NCBI GenBank assembly: GCA_019648995.1
Contig: BLXT01002679.1
Coordinates: 913,363 to 943,872 of the forward strand
From: Plakobranchus ocellatus
Taxonomy: Eukaryota; Mollusca; Gastropoda; Plakobranchidae
Direction: 5' to 3'
Length of the DNA: 30,510 nucleotides
A program made the position numbers and the translations under genes. Shown here in pieces: positions 10,901 through 22,900 of this stretch (the first letter of the stretch is position 1; every line of letters starts with the position of its first letter). The notes below the pieces were generated by a model. It saw nothing but the letters and a program-made list of their open reading frames with translations, did no database searches and was not told the origin of the DNA.

Positions 10901-13900
10901 AGTTCTGAAGACAAAGCCATAAATTATTCACTCTGCTCTCTAAAATCATCAGCAAGTCAGTTTGAGTAGCCTAGACCTGTTTTCCACAGCTTTCACTTCA
11001 CATTCCTAACACTCATCAGTGGGCTAACATAAGGGCATAAGTCAAATTTATGAGAGCAACATGAGAATTTGCTGGGAGAAAACAAAGACATTTGATCTTT
11101 CTCTATTTCTTCCCAGTTCTATCTATACTTACGCATGAGTTGCCCATGACTTCTGCTGTTGCTGCTGGTTCATATATAAAGCTTGCTCGTGCATTCTCTG
11201 TATTTCTTGTTGTTGCTATAAGAGCCATTTGAAGAAATAAAATTATACGATATTTTTTTTTTGCTAAAGAAATAAATATGTGCATATATTTGGATTTATA
11301 TATTGATGAAAATTCTAGTTGAAGTAAGAAATGTGAATGAACACCGACTTCCCAAAAAAATAATAATAAATGAGAGTCTTGAAGATGCCATGGTGGTTGC
11401 AGGAAAAGAAATTAATACAGTAAAAGAATACAACCACCAGCTTGCTTTAACAATTTTTTTCCCCACGGTAAAGTCTTAAGGCTTAATGTTTGAACATATA
11501 TATACTCTGTGTCGTTCCAATTTCTTAAAATAAGTCTTACTTAATCAAATAACTTACCTTCCTCCCCATTCCATCACAAATAAAAAAAGTTTCAAGATAT
11601 GGAATTCAAAAAATTGGCAAAAACCAAGGCTCTGTCCTGAGAAGATCGTAAGTCATCAATTCTATAAATGGCATCAATAGCCTGCCACATTAATTGAACA
11701 ATGTGCCATCATTAATCTTTTCTAGGTGCCTTGTCTGGAACAGACAAATTGTTTTTTCTACCATTACTAGTTGCCCATGACTTAAGACTTCAATAAAAGT
11801 TAGCTTACCTCCACTGCATTGGCCTTCAATCTTTCCAGTAATTGCTAAGTGTTCTAAACCCTGTGTCGGCAAATATGACCTAAAAATTGTTGTTTTCATT
11901 AAATGATCATTCAAATCAACCATCACTCCGTTAAAACTACTGTAAAGGAGGGTGTAGTTAAAAAAGAAAAAAGTTCCAACATTTCAGTTCCTTACTCTCT
12001 GGATTCTCTCTTGTTCCCTCCGTGCTTCTTCCTCTTGAATCTCAGTTAGGGAACGTGATTGTGCAGGACCACCTTGGTTGTTTTGCTGATTGGCCCAGTT
12101 GCTGTGGGCAGGAAGCTGGAACAAGCACACAATTACTCACAGTTATTTTTAATTTTGGGGGGCTCAATGCACATTTTTCCAAATCAATTACATGGATTTG
12201 ATGTCATAAAAACAGAGTCATAAAAATTGACAAATCTGATGAGATGGATGATGGGGAAGAGCAGTTTAATATTAGGGTCTGAGAGGACCTTGAGCAGACG
12301 ATTCCCAGCCCTAATAATTGTCTTGAGATTGCTCCTCATGAGGGGGATATGGACAAGTTTTGAAAAATTTACTGAACGTTATGCTTTGGTCAAAAATTTA
12401 AAAAGCATCTTAATCACCATCTTTGTACAAAATGAGAGCCATTTTTAATTGATGTTGCAATAAACTTAGAGTTTATAAAACCTCAACCTATATGAAAAAC
12501 TTTTTTAATGCACAATTTATTATTAGGGAATGACTTTGACAGAAAACATGTAATTATATTTCGCATCTATATATTCTTTTAAAATAATGTAGATTATCAC
12601 AGACATACCTGCATATTGACTAGCTGTTCACGTTGGGCATGATGCAATCTCTTCGGTGATTCACGCTGCCTTTGTAGCTCCAATTGCTAAAAAAAAAAAA
12701 AAAAAATTCAAAACAAAAGGCAAGTAGGATATTTCTCCTGTCGCACAAGTAAGTTTTCAATTTTGATCAACCTTACCTCTAATTGAAATATGTCTTTAAA
12801 AAAAAAGAGAGAGCAATAAGAAAGAAACTATCTCAAAATGACAATATGCCAGAGTCATATCTCTGTTTCTAACTTATGCTGCCATGCAGCATAACCTGAC
12901 CTGTCTTTTCTGGGCCTCAGCCTGCTCTCTCTCGGCCGCCTCCCTCTGCATTCGCTCCTCCTCTTCTTTCTCTTGCTGCTGCTGCTGCTGCTGCAACTCT
13001 AAGTGAAGACGCAACTCCTGCTCATGCTGAAGCTGAAGCTGACGTAACTGTTCTTCTTCCTCTTGCTTCCTCCTTCTGCATGTAAAAGATTGAAATATAT
13101 ATAACAATAAGCATATGTAAAAAGATGAAAACACATAAATAAACATTTTTTTAAAGCAAATTACAAAACGTACAAGTAATACAAAATCATGTGAATATTT
13201 AAAGAAGGGGGTGGGGGGGAATGATTCGCATGTCATATGTAGAAAATGGAAATGTGGAAGTGCTATATTTATCCCTTCTTTTTTTTTAAAGTTTTTAAAT
13301 CATAATATATCCTACTTTGTTTTTTAACACAAAACTATTATAACAAACTTCCATTGTAACAACCATGATTGCAATTTGTCCGAATGCAAACAATTTTATG
13401 ATCTGATAAAGCTATAAACAAATTGACTCTTTTTTTTTTTCTTCACAAAGAGGAAAAAAAACTTTTTCTGCCTTTAGATCTTCAGACTTGAAACTTGCTT
13501 TACACTTTTCCTTGAAACTAAGAAAAAAATCAAATTAAACACTGAGCAAAATCAAGACATACATTTCTTCCTCTTGCTTTCTCTGCTCTTCTTGTAATCT
13601 TCTTTTCTCCTCTTCTTTTCTTTTCTTCTCCTCTTGCTTCTTGAGTTCCTTCTCTCTTTTCCTTTCCTCTTCCTGTCTTTTCTTTTCTTCTTCCCTGCGC
13701 CTCCTCTCAGCTTCTTGTTGCTCTCTTCGCTGATTTTCAATCTCCCTCTGGATCTGCTCCTCTTCCAGACGCCTTGCTTCTTCCTCTTGTCTTCTTGCCT
13801 CCTCACGTTTCTACGGTGAAAAAAAAAATATATGATCTCTTTGATAATTTTAAACGTCATAAAACATACAACATTCTTTAATCTAGTACTTTCTAAAACT

Positions 13901-16900
13901 AAATAATCACTGGATTCTGAGATAATATGAAGATTATCTTTCCAAAGATCTCTCCTTTCTCCAAAGAATATACACATTTCTGCCTATTCTCTAAAATATA
14001 ACTCACATATAGGAAATCTTACTGCCAATAGGGGAATCATGGATTGGATAACAACCGCAGCAGTCAAATTTAAAGATCAACTGCTTTGATGCCTTGTATG
14101 GATTCTAAGCAGGTCCAACAAAATCAGGAGGAGGAGACCACATTACAAACTTATCGTCCGACAGACGTAATTATTGAACCCTTGTGTTCGTAGAAAATCC
14201 GAAAAACAGTTTCAAGTAATCATTGAAAAATGACTTTCATCACCCTTATACTATTCTGGATGCAAACCAATGAAGAGGCAAACAGTTTTTCAAATGGCTC
14301 TTTCATCCTACCAACCTGGATATCTATCTGCTTCTGTCTCTCAAATTCCTCCTTCTCTCTTCTCACAAGTTCTCTCTGTTGTTCAAGCTCCTCTTGTTGT
14401 CTACGCAGCTCCTCTTGTTTCCTCTCCATTTCTTGCTGACGCAGCAACTCTTCTTCCCTCATTCTCTCTTCTTTTCTCTGACATGGAGGAAAAATTACAA
14501 CAGAAAAAGTGTTCTTCAAATATGTTTCAACTCCACAAATAAAGCTCTTACAATCTTAGCATTCAAATGCTTTTGGGTTTCTTTTTTGCACCATATTAAG
14601 TTTTAGGAGTACTCGATTCATACAATTGTAAAGAATCTTTGAAGAAAAGTCAGTAAATGCTGACAGAATGCATCTGGTGATATAATAAACCTTATCTCCT
14701 ATAGATCCTTCCTTAAAAACTCAAAAGCAGATGGGGTAAAAGATTAAGATCAACCATATCATTTTGCTACTTATACAAAGTTTCTTTCACTATTCATTAC
14801 AAAATGAAAAGCTTTGACAGTATGGCTCAGACCAATAGTGAAGATATTAATTACAGTTTTGTGCCTTGAAAGAAGTAATGCAGTAATGCCTATGTCACTT
14901 TTGAAATATATCATTTTTTTAACAAAGCTTTTATGAGAGTTCTATAATAGTCATGAAGTAATAAGGCCAGCTCTTTTTGATTCATCTACAATCATCTAAA
15001 ATGAGTGTTTTCCAAAGATTATAACAAAAAAGGAACGCTTCAGTTAATAGGTTTAGCTGAACACTACCTGAGACAAGCAGTTCTTTTAAATAGATTAAAC
15101 AACTGAAATCACTCCCCAGATCTTGCCGTAAGCCAAGCAAAAATTTTGTAAATTTAAATTTAAACGAAGAGAAATTTCATAGCAGCAAGTTGACTTTTTG
15201 AGATTCTATAGATCTACAATTTACTAACATTGGCAGTCTGAGTGATCTCTGGAGCAATCTCTTAACCATCCTTTTATATCCACCCCCTACAGCTTCCAGA
15301 TCATACTAGTTATGTTATACCTGGGCTAATTAGGTAAACAGCATACAAACAATTCATGCAGAAAAAGACTAGAAGTTACTGCCTTATATTGCTACTTCTG
15401 TTAATATTAAATACATGCATTATAATTTCAAAATTGGTAGGGGGGCGGGGGGAGGGGGGGAAGATCCAATAGTCTGTAATATTTTTGTATTGCTTTTTTT
15501 TTTTTTTTTNNNNNNNNNNNNNNNNNNNNNNTTTTTTTTTTTTTTTGAAAACATAACTTGTCAGTCTTTCTCATAGCCACTTGCTTTCATAGCAGATTGA
15601 GAACTGTTAAAAATGCATGTATCACTTACTCTCTTTGGTTGCTCTAGCTGTGTTTTATAGGCTGGCAACAAGTTTTCATTGCCTGCATCAACGTCCCACA
15701 AGGACATTGACTGGGGCTGGGGTTGGGACTGAGGCTCAAGTTGAGACCATACACCTAGGAGAAAAGTCAAGAAGAAATACTTTGCTGTTGATACCATTCA
15801 CATATTTGTGTGCACCCAGTGAAATAATGGTGATGAGGATTGCCCACAAAATAAAGAGCACATGATTAAGGAGAGGAAGGCATTGATGAATTACTTGAAA
15901 AGAATTTGTGCTAAAGCTTGGACACATCAAGGGGTAATAGTGGAGATCAACAAGAATATTGACAACAGGGAAATAGATCTTTTAAAAATAAGTAGATGGT
16001 AGCCCTTTTTTTTTTCTTTCCTTTTCTTTTTCATCTATTACATTATCAATTTTCATTGTCCTTCAAAATATATTTTCAAAAAGATCATAGACGATATTTT
16101 ATTTTTCACTGAAGTTCTGAGTGTCATTTGACAAACAAGAAACTGATGGTTTATTTTTCTCATTTATGAAAACATTAGGAAAATTCGTTCAGAATTTTCT
16201 TCAAGAAACTAGGCTTGACAAGTTGGTAAAAAAAAATAGTAAAAACTATAACATGGCAAGAACATATAACATACAATAGGATCATAAAATAGTGTCTGTA
16301 TCAAATATTGAAAACAATGAGGAAGCTTGTGAATTTACCAAAAGCTGCATGAAAAGGAAACTTAAATGAGGCGATAATATTGGACAGCCTTATTAAAAGA
16401 CATTCCACATAAAAAATGTAGACTATTTTTGTTTTCCTTTTTTTTTTAAATTTCAGTCACTCAATTATATGCAGCCTGTGATTTTTGCCACTAAATTATG
16501 GACTTTAAAAGTTTTCTGAATTTACAAATGATTCAGTAAGGGAGCCCTTGCTATACTTACTAGAGGCAGGCGGCTGTTGAGACATGTTGCCCCACACTGA
16601 CAGTCCCTCCTCTTGTGTGGGTAAACTGCCGTGATTGTTGCTGGCCGCTAGTGAGGAAGCAGAGGATGACGAGGACGACGAGGAGGCAGCCAAAAGTGTG
16701 TGTGAGATACCTGCGTTAGTGACAGGCTGGGACTGGGGAAACGGCTTGGGAACAGCTTCTTCGTTGGAAGCCGTACTGACAAAGCAAAGGAAGATGTTTG
16801 GAACAAAAAAGCACCAAAAACAAATTGCCATAAGCTAAATATCATGAGTGAAAAAAGTGAGGAAATAATGGAAAGTGTTTTTGTGCATTTCAAGGTGATC

Positions 16901-19900
16901 TCAGAATTTTATGCTCTTGTCATGCTAGGGCAACAATGCAACTTAACATGCAATAATTTTTTTAACACTAAAATTAAACAAATAAATTGTTTTCAGCCCA
17001 TGTTTTTAAAATGTTTTTTCATAAAACACTAGGCTTAGGCCTTGGTAAAGAACAAACACAGTTGTAGCTAGTATTTTTTTTCACATTAAAAAGCCCACAG
17101 TTCGCAGTTTCATGCCCCATAAATGGTTTAAGATGTTCAACTTGCGACTTAAGACTCATGGGATTCATTAATCTAAAGACAAAGAGTAGCATTCAATTTT
17201 TAGTACTTGATTATTAATCATGTTGCCAAAGCTCTTCTTCACATTCTCAATTTTTGTAATTATCGGGCGAATAACTTGAGCGAAGTAAAATATTTTGATC
17301 CCAAATCTTATTAAATGCATCCTTGTTTGCTCCATAAATAACAGTTTCTATAACTATCTTTGACAGTTCATGTTGATTAATCATGAATAAGAATACTAAA
17401 CAATACTTTACACATCCCTGACTTTTTGCAGCATCTAAAGTGCTTTCACTAAACTGATTCTATTGTTTCAGAGATGTTTTCACATTAGGAAAGTAGCACT
17501 CAGGAGGCAAAAGTGTACACCATAGTCAGCAAATGTAAGCTCAGACAAGCTGTAAATTATACTCAGCAAAAAGCTGATAGGCGCCTCTTACCCTCATAGG
17601 TCATTTAGAATAACCATTGCATGATTTACGCTATTCTTATTCTTTTCTAATACTGCTGTAGCCAAATGGAGAGCAGCACATCGTCAGTGTTATGTCTACA
17701 AACGATACTGGTTCCCTTGGCCTTGGCAAATTTCAAGTAAAGGCATATTAAAACACCAAAATTACATTTTATAACACAGGTCTTGCAAATACTCTACAGA
17801 GTTACAGTTGAACAAAATTCTAAGGATGACAAACACCAATTCCTCAAAAACCAATGTGTTGCAGTTCCTTTTTTTTTTGACCCTTTATAATTTCTACACT
17901 TTTGTCATACTTATTCATACTGTCGACACTGATTCATCAAACTATTCATTCCCTGACTGTACCAAAAACAATGTCATCTGTATGTCTTAAATCATTATAT
18001 AACCAATAATGTTAACGAATCAGCAGCCCTACATATTTGGGTACTGGACCCAGACTCTCCTGCTGCTGCAAATGTATTCTCAAATTAGGCCAATATACAC
18101 AGCAGAAACATCGATTATCTTTCAAATTTACAAACTTCCAATCGCCTCAGCTTTGAAAATACGACTTTTTTCACCTATGCCTCATTCCAGCAGACGATGA
18201 ATCTAGCATTAGACCTAGTTCAAATACCAGGAGCTATGCCAGTCATGGATGAGGATTTGTAAAGACAATTTTTCTAGCTTATTCAAATACATTACCTTTG
18301 ATTGTGAGACTCAAAACTTTAAAAAAATGTGGAATAAAACGAGGGAAATAATTCAATAACAGTATTAGAGTGCATTTAAATAAGGTTATCGCCTTGGATA
18401 TTTGGATGCTGCTTTGTCAAATATATATTCCCCAAAGAATTCAAGGAATCCATGTTCCACTGTATATATTTTTCAAACATTAAACTCAGAGTTGAATTAG
18501 CTGCCACAACACAAAAATTTCAATCATTTTCAAATATCACAAAATTTGAAAAAAAAAAATTATTTCAAATTATTTCAGTGACGTCATAAAGTCAGAATGG
18601 TCATATGTATATCCAGCAAAGAAATACCTCATGTTTTCATAAAGCTAAGAGCGATCTTCAAGACATATGAGCTACCTAGGAGAATGGGTGCGTTGTTGCT
18701 GCTGCTGTTGCTGTTGATGTTGTTGCAACTGCTGCTGAAGTAGTAGTTGCTGCTGCTGAATGTGCTGCAATTGCTGCATAACCATCGGATTGGCCTGCAT
18801 CATCACCTGCATAGACAGTTGCTGCTGCTGTTCCAGTGGGAGGGACTGGAAGTTGTCCTGGTCATGTTGCAACTGTTGAAGTGTCTGCATTTGCATTTGT
18901 CTGGAGGAAGGAGATATTTAGAGAGGCAGATTAAAACTTTTGTGTAAGTGTGGAAGCACTGATTTCACATGTGATAAAGTTGGAAAAAAGACAATGAACA
19001 GAGTCAGGTTTGAAATCTTTGTTAATTTTACTCTTGTACTTGGTTTTGTATTCCTTCTCTTTTACTACACAGAGTTTCTTAATTTGTTATTTAAAAAAAA
19101 AAACAAAACAAAAAAAAAGATCTTGTATTTGAGCATCATCTCAGTAAATCCACATTATTTTTTTCTTTAATGTGAATTAGTGAGGTCCTCTTTTGCTCAT
19201 CCCTGACTAACAATTAACTGGCTACTGTCCCAGCTTACCTCATGAGAAAAGTTTGTTTCATGTAATCCTGCTGCAGAACCATCATCTGCTGCAGCAGGGA
19301 AGCCTGCAGAGGGTTTTCTAGCGAAGATACTGGCATGGAGGGCAGTAACGGATTTGCAATGGAGGGAACGGACTGGGGCAGGCTGCTGGTTACAGAATTC
19401 ATCGGATTAACAGGGTTAACAGCAGGTGTCGAGCTGGCCAAGCTCGCTGTTTGCAAACTCTCCTCTGGAACAGCGACAGTAGATGACTGAAAACAGCGAA
19501 ATTGAAAGGGTTAAAATTCAGATCCAAAGCAATGTTTTTTTTTTTTTCACTATAAGTCAATGACACAACAAATTTTCACATGAGCTTAAATCTTTTTTTT
19601 TTTTTTTTAAATTAAAAACCATATTCTTCACCCTAAATTTTACAGCATTTTGTAATCATTACAGAATCAACTCCTTTCAGAAAAGGACTTAATTGACACG
19701 CTCCTCCATTCCCAAGAAGCAAATGATTTAGCATGAAAAGTATTTTGAAATTAACAAAGTTCTTTCAAGCAATTTTTTTTTACCTACCTTGATTCTGATC
19801 CAGTTAACAAGAGTTTGTTGTGAGAACTTTAACTCACTGATTACTTTTACTGCAACCTTTGCCTTTTTTACACCACAATAACAGATTTTCAAGGTACCAT

Positions 19901-22900
19901 CGATACTAAGATTAGCTTCTTTAGGTGCCTTGTCTGAAATACACAGCAGCCGTCATGTTTCTCCACTCAGACTCATTAAGTTAACCTTATAAAGTTATTG
20001 TTGTTACCCTTTCCTATTATTCCTAAACTTACGACTTTCAATAAAAGTGACTCTCTGTCTACCTCTACTGCGTTTGCCTTAAATCTTTTCAGTGATTGTT
20101 AAGTGCCCTAAACCTTGTGTTGCAATATGTCCTAAAAATTGTATAAAAATTGTATTTGCTGACTTTGAAGGCTGAAGGAAAATCTTAAAATCGGCACAGG
20201 CATATAATTTCCTTTAGTGTTTTTTAAATACACTGAAACTGCCAGTACACAGTAAATAAACTGCCGAAAGTCAGCCGTAGGTACAGAATTAAAGAAAAGA
20301 TATTCCTTAGTAATTTAATAATACAAAAGACATTTCTTAGTAATTTTATAATACAAAAGAAAAAAAATAACAGGCTCACAATAAGTGGAGGTAATGGTGT
20401 CCCTGGCAAGAATGGCACTCTCCCATATCGCTTTATAAGCTCTCCTACAGAACAGAAACATATCTCTCAGTATAAAACAAGCAAGACATGAAGCAAAGTA
20501 AGCCTTATTTAAAATATCTAAAGATGAAAGAGATATGAAAATTTAAAGGCATGAGTAAAGATATGACTATTTTGAAGATTACTCTCAATCAGTTATCATT
20601 GATGTTTTAAGTTTAAAATAAATTTTTTTTAATATTCATTTTACACTAATTTCAATTTTAACAGCGGATAACACACCAGCACTCTAAAAAACTTCCCTTT
20701 TAGCCTCAAATTGGTCCTCAGAATGGTCATTTTTCACAGTTGCCCAAACTTGCTGTATAAAGTAACATTTCAAAGCTTTACAAGCTCAAAACTAGTGATC
20801 TAGTGATCACCATTGATTTATAAAAAAAAAAAAAGGCTGTTCTCAGGCTATGTCCTCTGATCAGTACTTGTAATTGAAAAGTGTTTATAAAGCTTAGCAT
20901 TACATAGTATAAAGTTTTCATGTTTACTCATTAACTCTCATTACAACATTTCAAAACCACCAAACACAATCTACCGGAAAATGTTTGAAAGATTGATGAT
21001 ATCCACACAAAAAAAAATTTACACATTAAAAATAATTCAAATTTTTACTATCCCTTCCTAAAGTAATTTTTCTTTGTCCCATAAAGCTCATCCACTTTAA
21101 GGTTATTTCAACTTTTGTAATTTATCAAGTTGGAGAATTGAAAACAAAGAATAAGATAAAGACCTGAATAATCCAATCTCTTATACTAATGGCTGAACAC
21201 CACCTGATGAAATGTGCATGGAAATCAGCTTACCTAACTGCTTGAATGAATCATCACAGCCTCTTTTGACAACTAGACTCATTGTAAAGTAACCAGCACT
21301 AAACCACTGCGCCATTTCCTCATTTGTGAAAGGACCTTGTGTAATGGAAGAAATAACAGAAATCACGTCTCTTACGATTTTTCCATAACAAACTAAAAAT
21401 CAAGCAAAAATTGGCAGTTGTTCTGTTCAGACCTGCTCAAACAGGTGGCAAGTTGTATTTTACACACCAATACAGCAAAAAATAACATTGAAACCATTTC
21501 CCTCTCATGAGTGCGTATATGAGATAACACCCAGAAGGACTTAGCTCAAGACATTTAGCAGTAAAGTGAGCACTTCTCTTTTGAAGGCATTTTCTTTTAA
21601 GCCCAGTCTCTTTATTTTTTTTTTATGCCTCCTTTTACACATTCTCCCTCTGCCCTACAGCTTAGTGACTGGATTTTTTTTTAGTAATCGCGCACACTCC
21701 ATTAGAAACAAAAACATCGTTGAAGGTCTTGAAATCACTTTCTGTCTAATTTGCATTGCTTTGGAATTGCTGATGACTGAAGTAAACAGATTATAATGTG
21801 TGCAATCAAGTATTATAAACAAAAATCAATATAACAAAAACATATTTTGATCTCATATTACAGCCAATGGAGATCTGTTTTAAAAAAAAAGCTGAAGAAA
21901 ATCCTTACCTTGAATTTCTCCTTGGGGATCTTTGTAAAACCATTTATTAGCATGTTCATGTGTCAGTGGTAGCGCTTCACGGGAAACATCACGTGGGTGC
22001 CTATCTTTCTCCTGAGTTCAATAGGTAATTTCAAGAGAGTTTAAAATTTTAAAGCGTAAGTTTGTGCTATGATAAGATATGAAAAGTATTTCTAAATTAA
22101 AATTGGACTGGTTTTCCAAGATAATACTTTTAATACTTTTAAAACTTGTGCACTTTTAGAATGTGAATGTATTTAAAGCACAGGTCTTATTCTAAATACA
22201 TTTCGTTTTCTTACTCCACAATTCATGAAATAGCATCAAATCATCATTCTGTCTTCAAAATAAACTTGTTTTTTTTTTTAAAAAGAGCCAGTGCCCAAAG
22301 GTGGACACTCTATAACATCTATTCAAATACAATTAGCATCATAACCACATAAAATGATTTAAAAAAGAGAATACACCAAGACCATGTTGGCATTAGAAAA
22401 TATTTTACACAGGGCAAAGGAGGATGAGAAAATTGCATTCTTTCACAGTGTTTTTTATCTTTGCTAAAAATTGAAGAACAAGCAATGCAGAGTGTTTAGC
22501 ACATTAAACCTTGTCTAGTCTGCTAGAAGAAAATTTAGGACCACAGGTTTACCCCCCCCCTCTTTAAAAACCGATTTATAGTATCCTGTACATGTGTTTT
22601 ATTGTGCTTCCTATTTTGTTCATCTCATCACATACAGTAAAATTTAATTTCTAAATTTAAAGGCAAGTGTAATTAAATGGAGTCCAGATATAATTTGTAA
22701 AGGTGTGAGAGGAACAAACAAGTTTCAATTTTTCATTAGATGAGAAATTGTTTTTTGCAAATCTGTTTTCTTCACAAGCAGAAAAGCATCACTTTAAAGC
22801 CTTTAATTACTGCAGCCTTTAGAAACCACATGTTGGATAAAAGCACTTTTATAACTTTTTTTTTCTGTACAAGTCTGTAATTCCATAACTGTCTATCAAG

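Noticed and set aside
12227..12448. 73-codon plus-strand frame in intron w19-w20
   Set aside because: Antisense to the gene, no recognised domain, no sign of splice sites or conservation; taken as chance.
13552..13977. 141-codon minus-strand frame rich in Arg and Lys
   Set aside because: It is a shifted frame over coiled-coil exon w17 that runs on into the intron. The true frame (Glu/Arg/Gln-rich) fits both neighbouring exon phases and the human protein.
19788..19933. Resemblance of the possible exon's CYC...QQTLVNWIR to IS1595/ISXO2-like transposases
   Set aside because: The similarity is limited to a few residues and the spacing of the Cys pair is wrong for the zinc-binding region. It is not enough to name a transposase.
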